Of a DNA stretch of 53,251 nt, positions 1 through 7,530 are shown one piece after another. Every line of letters begins with the position of its first letter. The first letter of the stretch is position 1. A program made the translations under genes and the position numbers. Below the pieces are notes generated by a model, which saw only the letters and a program-made list of their open reading frames with translations, was not told where the DNA came from and made no database searches. The stretch is from Bacteroidales bacterium (GTDB taxonomy: Bacteria; Bacteroidota; Bacteroidia; Bacteroidales; UBA3663): assembly GCA_017632695.1 (NCBI GenBank), contig JAGBQS010000301.1, positions 1 through 53,251 on the forward strand, in the 5' to 3' direction.

Positions 1-279
1 CGGCACGATGAGGTGTCCGCCGCCCTGGGCCGACAGTTCCTTCATAGCCTTGCGGAAAGCTTCGGTATTGAGGGTCACGCCATCGCCCACACCGCCAAAC
101 TCGGTGATGCAGCGTTCGGTGGCAGGGATGTCCGGACGCGACAGCGTCGGCATCTCAAACGGCAAGTTGCATGTGTATGCGCTGAAGTCGGTGTCGGAAG
201 GGGTTGCCGTCTCGCATTGGCATGCTGCCAGCGTAAGCATACCTAAAGAAATAAAAGCTCCTAAGAAAAACTTTTTCAT
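1..279 (-). CDS. Partial GH28 (polygalacturonase-like) lipoprotein, N-terminus only
   Basis: Reading leftwards from the ATG at 279, an open frame of 93 codons runs off the window edge. It begins with MKKFF, a hydrophobic stretch and LTLAAC, which is a lipoprotein signal peptide with a lipobox cysteine at about residue 20. After a short linker come ITEFGGVGDG and then NTEAFRKAM, followed by GGGHLIVP; this is the conserved opening of GH28/pectate-lyase-like right-handed beta-helix enzymes. By family knowledge it would cut galacturonan or a related pectic backbone at the cell surface or in the periplasm. The catalytic Asp residues lie outside the window, so activity cannot be judged. It lies 54 nt downstream of the permease gene on the same strand, and I see no clear promoter in the gap. 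Confidence 0.8.
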   Translation of the reverse strand, partial: MKKFFLGAFISLGMLTLAACQCETATPSDTDFSAYTCNLPFEMPTLSRPDIPATERCITEFGGVGDGVTLNTEAFRKAMKELSAQGGGHLIVP

Positions 280-333
280 TTGAGTTATGGTTTTGAGGTT
301 AGTATTTGTTGGATTCCAGGTTTTCACGAAGGG

Positions 334-1554
334 TCAGTCACCGGTCAGCACCCGGGCAGGTGAGATGCGGGCCACCAGCGCCGAAGGTCCCAGCAGCATA
401 AGCAGCGTGATGAGCAGCGTCCCGGCGTTCAGCGCCGCCACATGCCACCATTCCAGTCCGATGGGAACCCATTCCAGATAGTAGTTTTCGGCATCGAGGG
501 CTACCGGATGCCACCACGCCTGTATGGCGCACAGACTGAGTCCGATGAGGTTGCCCCAAATCATGCCTTGCAGGGTCAGGAAAGTGGCTACCCAGACAAA
601 CGTGCGGCGCAACTGTCCGTTACTGCAACCCTGTGCCTTCAGGATGGCAATCATTTGAGTGCGTTCCAGGATGATTATCAGCAGCCCGCTTATCATCGTG
701 AAGGCCGATACCACAGCCATCAGACCCAGAATGACCCATACGTTGGTGTCGAGCAGGTCGAGCCACCCGAAGATCTGCGGGTTCTGTTGCTCGAGGGTCT
801 GCACCATATAGGGCGTCCCTTGCCGGTCGATGGTCTGGCTGCAGTTCCGGCTGATATCATAGTAGGCATTTTCAAGTTGACCGAAGTCGTGAAGCCGGAT
901 GTCGATGCCGCTTGCCATATCGGGATCCCATCCGCTTTTCTGGCGCAGCAGACCTATATTGCCCAGTACCACCTGCGAGTCGTATTCGTTGAAGTGTGTC
1001 TGGTAGGTGCCGGCTACCGTCAGGGTGGCCGATTTCACTGAGGCATCCATCGGTCCGTATTCCAGGCTGTTCTGCGGCTGGTTGTTCTGTACAAAGTAGA
1101 GCGTCAGCCGGTCGCCTTTCCGGAGCTGCATCTTTCGGGCAATGGTTTCCGAAATCCGGATCTCGCGTTCGTCCACATCGGCGCTCCTTACTACTACGGA
1201 GAGAAAGTCATTATCGGTTTTCAGCACCGCAGGCTTGGTAATGAAGGGTTCTGCCGAGGCCACATCGGGCAGGGCGCGGAGTTCATCGAGCAAAGAGTCG
1301 TTGTAGCAGATGGGCAGTTTCTCGAAGGTGCGGTTCGAAGTGAGAGCCAGCAGCTCCAGGTGTCCGCCAAACGATGCGATCTTGTTCCTTACCTCTTCCT
1401 TGAAACCCACCACTACGGCTACAGTAAGCAGCATCACCGCCAAGCCGATGGCAATGCCGGCGATGGCAATGCGTATGGCAGGCGGTGACACGCGCTGTGT
1501 GTCGTCGCCTTTCGAGAAGTGTATTCTCTTAGCAAGGAAAAATGCGAGCGACAA
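334..1554 (-). CDS. LolC/LolE-like ABC transporter permease (FtsX/MacB fold)
   Basis: 406 residues. The N-terminus has a short cytoplasmic start (LAKRIHF), one membrane helix at about 27-50 and a long periplasmic MacB-type domain at about 50-270. Three more hydrophobic segments follow at about 275-300, 320-345 and 370-395, which is the FtsX-like permease arrangement. The length and the opening resemble the lipoprotein-releasing permeases LolC/LolE. In that family the permease pairs with a LolD ATPase and lifts lipoproteins from the inner membrane. No ATPase gene is adjacent in this window, so the exact substrate is inferred. The gene follows the aminotransferase gene on the same strand after 62 nt and could be co-transcribed with it. 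Confidence 0.85.
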   Translation of the reverse strand: MSLAFFLAKRIHFSKGDDTQRVSPPAIRIAIAGIAIGLAVMLLTVAVVVGFKEEVRNKIASFGGHLELLALTSNRTFEKLPICYNDSLLDELRALPDVASAEPFITKPAVLKTDNDFLSVVVRSADVDEREIRISETIARKMQLRKGDRLTLYFVQNNQPQNSLEYGPMDASVKSATLTVAGTYQTHFNEYDSQVVLGNIGLLRQKSGWDPDMASGIDIRLHDFGQLENAYYDISRNCSQTIDRQGTPYMVQTLEQQNPQIFGWLDLLDTNVWVILGLMAVVSAFTMISGLLIIILERTQMIAILKAQGCSNGQLRRTFVWVATFLTLQGMIWGNLIGLSLCAIQAWWHPVALDAENYYLEWVPIGLEWWHVAALNAGTLLITLLMLLGPSALVARISPARVLTGD

Positions 1555-1616
1555 ATGAAAACAATTATAGGGTTCAAATTAACTGTGTAATCAGCATAGT
1601 CTGAAGAAAACGTCCG

Positions 1617-2843
1617 TTACTTGCCTTCTTCAACCTCGTCCTGATTCATGACGGTTGCCTGATAAACTTTCAGGGCCTTTGCCAGCACGATGAGTGCGCG
1701 CTTCAGGTCGTCCTTGTTCAGACAGTATGCCATACGGACTTCGTTCTTGCCCTTGCCGGGTGTGACGTAGAAGCCGTTGCCGGGAGCCATCATCACGGTG
1801 CAGCCCTCAAACTCGAAGTCGCTGAGACACCAGGAACAGAACTTCTCGGCATCGTCAACAGGCAGTTTTACCATTGTATAGAACGCACCCATAGGGATTG
1901 GCGAATAGACGCCCTCGATGCGGTTCAGTCCGTCGATGAGGAACTTACGGCGCTCTACGTATTCGTCGTAGGTGTCGAGCATATACTCCGGATCGGCATC
2001 AATGGAGGCTTCGGCCACAATCTGTCCGATGAGCGGTGGCGACAGACGTGCCTGACAGAACTTCATGATGTTCTGGCGAACGGCGGCGTTCTTGGTAACA
2101 ATCGAACCCACGCGGATGCCGGTTTCCGAATAGCGCTTCGAAACAGAATCAATCAGGATGACGTTCTGCTCGATCCCTTCAAGATGGCAGGCCGAGATGT
2201 AGGGTGCACCCGTGTAGCAGAACTCGCGGTAAACCTCGTCGGAGAAGAGGAACAGGTCGTGCTTCTTTACGATGTCGCGCAACTGGTTCATCTCCTTGCG
2301 GCTGTACAGGTAGCCCGTCGGGTTATTGGGGTTACAGATCAGGATACCCTTGGTGCGCGGCGTAATCAGTTTCTCGAATTCTTCCATCGGGGGCAAGGCA
2401 AAACCTTCCTCGATCGAGGTCGGAATGGACTTGATGGTTGCGCCGGCTACGATGGCGAAGCTCATGTAGTTGGCGTAGGCAGGTTCGGGTACAATCAGCT
2501 CGTCACCCGGATTGAGGCACGACATAAAAGCGAACAGCACCGCCTCCGAGCCGCCGGTGGTGATGATGATGTCCTCCAAGTTTACGTTAATCTTGAAGCG
2601 GTGGTAGTAGTTCAGCAACTTTTCGCGCAAGGGCAGAATGCCCTCCGACGGAGAGTACTCCAGAATCTTGCGGTCGATGTGTTTCAGCGAGTCAAGACCG
2701 GCCTGCATGGTAGGCAGGTCTGGCTGACCGATGTTGAGGTGATAAACCTTGATGCCTCGTTTCTTGGCAGCGTTTGCCAAAGGAACGAGTTTGCGGATTG
2801 GCGATTGCGGCATGAGTTTGCCGCGTTCTGAAATATCGGGCAT
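1617..2843 (-). CDS. PLP-dependent class I/II aminotransferase (aspartate aminotransferase-like)
   Basis: 408 residues, normal length for fold-type I aminotransferases. Visible motifs are HLNIGQPD near the start, TTGGSEA (phosphate-binding region), ICNPNNPTG (substrate/PLP contact), FSDEVYREF (Asp binding the pyridine nitrogen) and SVSKRYSETGIRVG, whose Lys would form the Schiff base with PLP. The C-terminal Arg that binds the substrate carboxylate is probably in NEVRMAY. The reaction is reversible amino transfer between an amino acid and a 2-oxo acid in the cytoplasm; the preferred amino acid cannot be read from sequence. The start at 2843 lies just downstream of a good Bacteroidota promoter (2864-2895), so the mRNA leader is short. 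Confidence 0.9.
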   Translation of the reverse strand: MPDISERGKLMPQSPIRKLVPLANAAKKRGIKVYHLNIGQPDLPTMQAGLDSLKHIDRKILEYSPSEGILPLREKLLNYYHRFKINVNLEDIIITTGGSEAVLFAFMSCLNPGDELIVPEPAYANYMSFAIVAGATIKSIPTSIEEGFALPPMEEFEKLITPRTKGILICNPNNPTGYLYSRKEMNQLRDIVKKHDLFLFSDEVYREFCYTGAPYISACHLEGIEQNVILIDSVSKRYSETGIRVGSIVTKNAAVRQNIMKFCQARLSPPLIGQIVAEASIDADPEYMLDTYDEYVERRKFLIDGLNRIEGVYSPIPMGAFYTMVKLPVDDAEKFCSWCLSDFEFEGCTVMMAPGNGFYVTPGKGKNEVRMAYCLNKDDLKRALIVLAKALKVYQATVMNQDEVEEGK

Positions 2844-2863
2844 TGTATTAAATATTTTGCGCG

Positions 2864-2895
2864 CAAATTTACACTATTTTGCCGAAATGACCAAA
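2864..2895 (-). promoter_or_regulatory. Bacteroidota promoter of the aminotransferase gene
   Basis: On the minus strand TTTG (2892-2895) and TAAATTTG (2864-2871) are separated by exactly 20 nt, matching the -33/-7 consensus of the primary Bacteroidota sigma factor. The start codon at 2843 is about 20 nt further on. Confidence 0.8.
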
Positions 2896-2957
2896 TTTTC
2901 AGTCTGAAAAGTGGAATCCGGCCTTGTTTTTAAGACGTTTTGCTATCAAATGACAGG

Positions 2958-4004
2958 TTATCGGATGCCGTTGCGGCGAAGAGCCTGATGGTAGCGTTGG
3001 GCGTTTCGGTTGTGTTCGGTCAGCGTGTTTGCAAAATTATGCAGTCCTGAAAAGTCCTCTTTGGCACACATATAAAGGTACGTGTGAGGCTGGCTGTTCA
3101 GAAAAGCATCGATGCTGGCTTTTTCCACAACGCGGATCGGTCCGGGCGGCAGTCCCGGGTGCAGGTAGGTGTTGTAGGGCGATGGGGTCTGCAGATGCCT
3201 GGTCAGGATACGTCGCAGGGTCGGATCGCCTACGGCAAACTTCACTGTCGGGTCGGCCTGCAGAGGCATGCCGCGTTGCAGGCGGTTCCAATACAGACGG
3301 GCAACCGTTCCCCGTTCCTGACGGTTGGCGGTTTCTTCTTCGGCAATACTGCACACGATGCTTACTTCCTGTGGCGTCAGTCCCAATCCGGCGGCTTTTT
3401 GCAAACGATCTCCGTTCCAGAAGCGATGGTATTCGGAAAGCATTCTTTGCATCAGTTTCCGGGGCGGGATATTCCAATAGACCTCGTAGGTATCGGGCAG
3501 CAGGAAACTGGCTACGTTGGCGCTGTCACATTCGCAGAGGGCGAGGAATTCCGGGTCGAAGATGGCTTGCATCAAGGCTGCCGAATCGGCTTCCACGCAA
3601 CGTGCCATGCGTCCGGCCAGATCCTCAACCGTGCGTGTGCCGATAAAGGTCAGCCGTACCGCATCCTGCTGATGATGCGTTATCTTCCGGAGCACATCGG
3701 CCATACTGGCGCCGGCCTTCATCCGGTATGCACCATCGATGCCTCGTTGCAGGCTTTCGTCCAGGTGATAGAGGCGGAAAGCTGCGTCGGCCCAGAAACC
3801 TCGAGTGTCGGCGCCGCCGTCTTGGGCCAGCTGATCGAGTACACGGTGGGCATCATCGCCTTGCCGCACATACACCCAACAGTCGCGTTCCACCCAGGGC
3901 TTGCGTTTCAGCTGTATGTAACCATAAGCGGCTATGCCTCCTGCTACGATGATCAGTACCGCGATGACGGCTATAAAAACAAATAATGTCCGTTTCCGAT
4001 TCAT
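2958..4004 (-). CDS. mltG: MltG/YceG endolytic murein transglycosylase
   Basis: 348 residues from the chosen start. There is one N-terminal membrane helix (about residues 8-30) and then a periplasmic YceG domain. The diagnostic block is SIAEEETANRQERG with the catalytic Glu (the Glu run is at about 222-224), followed by YWNRL and LQADPTV; PSPYNTYLHPGLPPGPI near the C-terminus is also a family signature. MltG cleaves nascent glycan strands of peptidoglycan and so ends their elongation. An upstream in-frame ATG at 4037 is rejected because the -7 promoter box (4027-4034) would lie inside that extension; the ATG at 4004 follows the promoter. The gene appears to form its own transcription unit. 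Confidence 0.93.
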   Translation of the reverse strand: MNRKRTLFVFIAVIAVLIIVAGGIAAYGYIQLKRKPWVERDCWVYVRQGDDAHRVLDQLAQDGGADTRGFWADAAFRLYHLDESLQRGIDGAYRMKAGASMADVLRKITHHQQDAVRLTFIGTRTVEDLAGRMARCVEADSAALMQAIFDPEFLALCECDSANVASFLLPDTYEVYWNIPPRKLMQRMLSEYHRFWNGDRLQKAAGLGLTPQEVSIVCSIAEEETANRQERGTVARLYWNRLQRGMPLQADPTVKFAVGDPTLRRILTRHLQTPSPYNTYLHPGLPPGPIRVVEKASIDAFLNSQPHTYLYMCAKEDFSGLHNFANTLTEHNRNAQRYHQALRRNGIR

Positions 4005-4026
4005 GTCTTGCTTTAGTTTTCGGGTG

Positions 4027-4034
4027 CAAAGATA
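4027..4034 (-). promoter_or_regulatory. -7 box of the mltG promoter
   Basis: TATCTTTG on the minus strand matches TAnnTTTG, about 23 nt before the mltG start codon. No good TTTG is seen at the -33 position. The box decides the start codon of mltG. Confidence 0.65.
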
Positions 4035-4163
4035 CACATTTTTTCGGAAACGGACGAAGAATAAAGTATAAAAATGATGAAAAATGGTATATTCAGAAAA
4101 AATGCAGGCTGACGCATCGCAATAAAAGGGTGCCCCAACGGAGCAGTTTTTGTCGCCAGACGT

Positions 4164-4210
4164 GGAAAAACTTTTTTTCAGGTGAGGCGGAAAAATTTTT
4201 CAGGTAGGGC
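4164..4210. repeat. Tandem pair of A-tract/T-tract units
   Basis: Two adjacent units of about 24 bp, each reading GGAAAAA, optional C, a T-tract, then CAGGT and GGC. Each holds a GAAAAA/TTTTTC dyad. They lie in the 371-bp non-coding stretch between mltG and rfbB (4038-4408), which otherwise holds the mltG -7 box and the rfbB terminator hairpin. No gene is supported in that stretch. Confidence 0.5.
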
Positions 4211-4300
4211 AGTAAAAACGCCTTCAAAAGGCCGTTCTGCGGGCTATGGACAGAGACTGCGAAAAAATGCATAAAATAATTGCATAAAGGTATACATAAA

Positions 4301-4336
4301 ACAGCAAAGGCAGCCATTGAGGACTGCCTTTGCTGT
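4301..4336 (-). terminator. Terminator hairpin after rfbB
   Basis: A perfect 13-bp stem (4301-4313 with 4324-4336) and a 10-nt loop, about 70 nt beyond the rfbB stop codon. On the minus strand it is followed by TTTATG, only a short T-run, so termination is likely but not textbook. Confidence 0.65.
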
Positions 4337-4408
4337 TTATAGTTTCTCGAATTAATATGCCTTGCAGTAGCAGGACGTATTACCGGACTTTTGCCCGATG
4401 CGGAACAG

Positions 4409-5548
4409 TTATCTGTTCGAATACATGCTTTCGTAGTACTTCTCGTACTCGCCCGAAGTGATGTTGTCCATCCAGGCCTGATTGTCAAGGTACCAGCGGA
4501 CGGTCTTCTCGATGCCTTCCTCAAATTGGAGTGAGGGTTCCCAGCCGAGTTCTTTCTGGAGCTTGGTCGAGTCGATGGCATAGCGGGCATCGTGGCCGAG
4601 ACGGTCTGTAACGTAGGTGATGAGGTCGAGGTCTTCGCCCTCTTTGCGACCCAGCAGACGGTCGACGGTCTTGATGACTACCTTGATAATGTCAATGTTC
4701 TTCCACTCGTTGAAGCCGCCGATATTGTAGGTTTCGGCGATGGTTCCCTGGTGGAAGATGATGTCGATGGCACGGGCATGATCCTCGACGAACAGCCAGT
4801 CGCGCACGTTCTCGCCCTTACCGTAAACAGGCAACGGCTTGCGGTGACGGATGTTGTTGATGAAGAGCGGAATCAGCTTCTCGGGGAACTGGTAGGGACC
4901 GTAGTTGTTCGAGCAGTTGGTTACAATGGTAGGCATGCCGTAAGTATCGTGGAAAGCGCGCACGAAGTGATCGGAGCTTGCCTTCGAAGCAGAATATGGC
5001 GAGTGCGGATTGTACTTGGTAGTCTCGTAGAAGAAGTCTGTTCCGTAAGCCAGATGATGCTCGGAGCTGCTGGCGGTAGTGGTAAACGGAGGCTTGATGC
5101 CTTCAGGCTTGTCCATCTGGAGCGCGCCGTATACCTCGTCGGTCGAGATGTGATAAAAACGCTTGCCCTCGTATTTTTCGGGCAGCGATTCCCAATACAG
5201 TTTGGCTGCCTGCAGGAGGCTGAGGGTGCCCATCACGTTGGTGCGGGCAAAAGTGAACGGATCCTTGATGGAACGGTCCACGTGGCTTTCGGCTGCCAGA
5301 TGGATGATGCCGTCAATGTGCTCGTCCTGCATCAGCTGGTAGAAGGCATCGAAGTCGCAGATGTCCATTTTCACGAACTTGTAGTTCGGCTTGTCTTCCA
5401 CATCCTTCAGGTTGGCCAGATTGCCGGCGTAGGTCAGCTTATCGAGGTTGATAATGTTGTACTCCGGATACTTGTTTACAAAGAGACGCACCACATGACT
5501 GCCGATAAATCCGGCACCACCGGTGATTACGATATTGCGTTTAGCCAT
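4409..5548 (-). CDS. rfbB: dTDP-glucose 4,6-dehydratase
   Basis: 379 residues. The N-terminal Rossmann motif TGGAGFIGSH binds NAD, HISTDEVYG carries the catalytic Thr-Asp-Glu of this dehydratase group, and YSASK provides the Tyr/Lys pair of extended short-chain dehydrogenases. NNYGPYQFPEKLIP and YNIGG are further RmlB signatures. The enzyme converts dTDP-glucose to dTDP-4-keto-6-deoxyglucose, the second step towards dTDP-L-rhamnose and other deoxysugars of surface glycans. An insertion around HHLAYGTDFFYETTKYNPH separates the active-site blocks. It lies 97 nt downstream of rfbA on the same strand; the two steps are consecutive, which supports an operon. rfbC and rfbD are not in the window. 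Confidence 0.95.
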   Translation of the reverse strand: MAKRNIVITGGAGFIGSHVVRLFVNKYPEYNIINLDKLTYAGNLANLKDVEDKPNYKFVKMDICDFDAFYQLMQDEHIDGIIHLAAESHVDRSIKDPFTFARTNVMGTLSLLQAAKLYWESLPEKYEGKRFYHISTDEVYGALQMDKPEGIKPPFTTTASSSEHHLAYGTDFFYETTKYNPHSPYSASKASSDHFVRAFHDTYGMPTIVTNCSNNYGPYQFPEKLIPLFINNIRHRKPLPVYGKGENVRDWLFVEDHARAIDIIFHQGTIAETYNIGGFNEWKNIDIIKVVIKTVDRLLGRKEGEDLDLITYVTDRLGHDARYAIDSTKLQKELGWEPSLQFEEGIEKTVRWYLDNQAWMDNITSGEYEKYYESMYSNR

Positions 5549-5595
5549 AATTAGAGAAAATCTTTATTTTGAGTTAATATTGTCGATTGGATTGG

Positions 5596-5628
5596 TAAGT
5601 CCCCCTTTAAGGGATATTTAGAGGGTCT
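5596..5628. repeat. Dispersed palindromic intergenic element, copy 1
   Basis: Between rfbA and rfbB. The block has AAGTCCCCCTTTAAGGG followed by a GAGGGTC end. Its reverse complement closely matches 29391-29422: both have GACCCTCT, then CCCTT(T/A)AAGG, then GGACTT. The centre can form a small hairpin. Confidence 0.55.
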
Positions 5629-5645
5629 TTAGAGGGTCTCTTTTT

Positions 5646-6548
5646 TTAGAGGGCCTTTCTTCCGTCCCTCTCAATTTCGTCGATGACCTTCAGCAGGTAC
5701 TGACCGTACTGGTTCTTGATCATCGGTTGGGCAAGGGCGCGCATCTTAGGTTCGTCGATCCAGCCTTGACGGTAGGCGATACCCTCCAGGCAGGCTACCT
5801 TCAGACCCTGTCGTTTTTCGATGACCTCGATGAAAGTCGACGCCTCAGAAAGCGAGTCGTGCGTGCCTGTATCAAGCCAGGCAAAGCCTCGTCCGAGGGT
5901 CTGTACGAGCAGTTCTTTGTCGTTGAGGAACCATTGGTTGACGGTAGTGATTTCCAGTTCTCCGCGTGCCGACGGTTTAATCTGCTTGGCCACATCGACC
6001 ACTTTGTTCGGATAGAAATAGAGACCCACAACCGCATAGTTACTCTTAGGCTGTGCGGGTTTTTCCTCGATGGACAGACAGTTGCCCTGTTTGTCGAATT
6101 CTGCCACACCATAGCGTTCGGGATCGTTTACCCAGTAACCGAAGACGGTAGCTTTCCGGTTTTCTTCGGCATCCTGTACGGCTTTTTTGAGTAATCCGGT
6201 GAAGCCGGTTCCGTGGAAGATATTGTCGCCCAATACGAGGCAGACGCTATCGTTGCCGATGAATTTCTCGCCAATGATGAAAGCCTGAGCCAATCCATCG
6301 GGTGAAGGCTGTTCGGCGTATTCGAAGTGCACGCCGTAGTCCGAACCGTCGCCCAGCAGACGTTTGAATCCGGGCAGATCGTATGGGGTGGATATAATCA
6401 AAATATCGCGGATGCCGGCCAGCATCAGTACCGAAATCGGGTAATAAACCATCGGCTTGTCATAAATCGGCAAGAGCTGTTTGCTCACACCTTTTGTGAT
6501 TGGGTAAAGGCGGGTTCCACTGCCTCCTGCAAGTACAATTCCTTTCAT
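5646..6548 (-). CDS. rfbA: Glucose-1-phosphate thymidylyltransferase
   Basis: 300 residues, the usual RmlA length. The N-terminal GGSGTRLYPIT is the nucleotide-binding signature of sugar-nucleotide transferases. KQLLPIYDKPMVYYP, LVLGDNIFHG (metal-binding Asp) and EEKPAQPKSNYAVVGLYFY are all characteristic of RmlA. It joins dTTP and glucose-1-phosphate to give dTDP-glucose, the substrate for the downstream rfbB product. A promoter with a TACATTTG -7 box lies upstream (6627-6660), diverging from that of the barrel gene at 6805. Confidence 0.96.
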   Translation of the reverse strand: MKGIVLAGGSGTRLYPITKGVSKQLLPIYDKPMVYYPISVLMLAGIRDILIISTPYDLPGFKRLLGDGSDYGVHFEYAEQPSPDGLAQAFIIGEKFIGNDSVCLVLGDNIFHGTGFTGLLKKAVQDAEENRKATVFGYWVNDPERYGVAEFDKQGNCLSIEEKPAQPKSNYAVVGLYFYPNKVVDVAKQIKPSARGELEITTVNQWFLNDKELLVQTLGRGFAWLDTGTHDSLSEASTFIEVIEKRQGLKVACLEGIAYRQGWIDEPKMRALAQPMIKNQYGQYLLKVIDEIERDGRKAL

Positions 6549-6626
6549 AAAAATTCGTTTTTAACTTTCCTTCTTCAATCGGAAACGACTTCATGTTCAG
6601 GGGTAGTGCCATTCCGTTTTTCGGCA

Positions 6627-6660
6627 CAAATGTACTGAAAATATCAATAAGTCGGTGCAA
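6627..6660 (-). promoter_or_regulatory. Promoter of rfbA-rfbB
   Basis: Minus-strand TACATTTG (6627-6634) is the -7 box; TTG at 6658-6660 is a possible -33 with 23-nt spacing. It precedes the rfbA start by about 80 nt. Confidence 0.6.
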
Positions 6661-6684
6661 TATCCCGAAAAAATCAGTAAATTC

Positions 6685-6736
6685 TTGAAACAATTGTCGT
6701 AAAATTTGTATTTTTGCTCAAGATTCATTACATTTG
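6685..6736 (+). promoter_or_regulatory. Two overlapping promoters of the outer membrane barrel gene
   Basis: Promoter 1: TTG (6685-6687), 21 nt, TATTTTTG (6709-6716). Promoter 2: TTTG (6705-6708), 20 nt, TACATTTG (6729-6736). Promoter 2 matches consensus best and gives a leader of about 60 nt before the ATG at 6805. Confidence 0.7.
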
Positions 6737-6804
6737 CACCGTTAATTAACAATCCCTATTGTTATAATTGCAGTTTTTTTAAGATCCACAAAACTTTTAT
6801 CAAA

Positions 6805-7470
6805 ATGAAGAAACTTTTCTTTTCATTGCTTTTGGCCACAGGCCTGATGACGGTCAGCTCGGCCGCTTTTGCACAGAAAGACATCCTGAATGATCTTCCT
6901 CCTTACAAGTTGGGTTTGGTTGCCGGTATGAATGCTTCATCGTTCTCGCACGACGGCTACGACGGCAAGTTCGGTTTCCACGTTGGTATCAACGCTCTGT
7001 TCGATGCGTCGGAGCTGATTAAGGATACCTATGTCCGCACAGAGTTGCTCTTCCAGCGCAAGGGTGCCCGTGGAGCCTTGTTGTCAAGTGCCTCGCCCGT
7101 AGTTGATTCGGACGTAAGATTCCGTACATGCTATTTGGAACTTCCTGTTCACTACGGTTATGCCTATGCCCTGAACTCCGACTGGACCTCGTTCGGCGAG
7201 ACCGGTCCTTACGTTGCTCTGGGTTTGGGCGGACGTATTCATGGCGAGGACGGTTTGGGCAACAAAGTCAGCAGCAAGTTCTTTACTAACGAGTATGCCG
7301 GCAATGATGATCCCAATAACTTCGACCTTGGCTGGGGTCTGCACTTGGGAACTATCTTCCAGCAGAAGCACGAACTGAAAATCGGCTGGGACTGGGGTCT
7401 CATCAACATGAACGATACCTTCGAGCAGAACCGCAACTTCATGGTAAGCTACGGCTTCTATTTCCAATAA
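6805..7470 (+). CDS. Exported outer membrane beta-barrel protein (PorT/OMP_b-brl_2-like)
   Basis: 221 residues. A cleavable signal peptide (MKKLFFSLLL up to about AFAQ) is followed by alternating short hydrophobic strands and loops, such as YKLGLVAGMN, FGFHVGINALF, YVRTELLFQRKG, CYLELPVHYGYAY, GPYVALGLGG and LGWGLHLGT, ending in an aromatic residue (SYGFYFQ), as outer membrane barrels do. The strand count fits a small 8-stranded PorT-like barrel. Specific function is unknown. The in-frame ATG at 6706 is rejected because two promoters overlap it; the chosen start also gives a clean signal peptide. The ABC-F gene follows after 60 nt. Confidence 0.8.
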   Translation: MKKLFFSLLLATGLMTVSSAAFAQKDILNDLPPYKLGLVAGMNASSFSHDGYDGKFGFHVGINALFDASELIKDTYVRTELLFQRKGARGALLSSASPVVDSDVRFRTCYLELPVHYGYAYALNSDWTSFGETGPYVALGLGGRIHGEDGLGNKVSSKFFTNEYAGNDDPNNFDLGWGLHLGTIFQQKHELKIGWDWGLINMNDTFEQNRNFMVSYGFYFQ

Positions 7471-7530
7471 AACAGTCCGGTACTAATAAAACGGAACAAT
7501 CCTGACCGGATTTTGTCCCGTTAACAAAAC

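Noticed and set aside
4093..4590. 165-residue frame spanning the rfbB terminator
   Set aside because: It runs through a 13-bp terminator hairpin and overlaps rfbB out of frame; low-complexity translation.
7487..7525. Imperfect hairpin between the barrel and ABC-F genes as a terminator
   Set aside because: The arms pair only with gaps and no T-run follows, so neither terminator nor regulatory role is supported.
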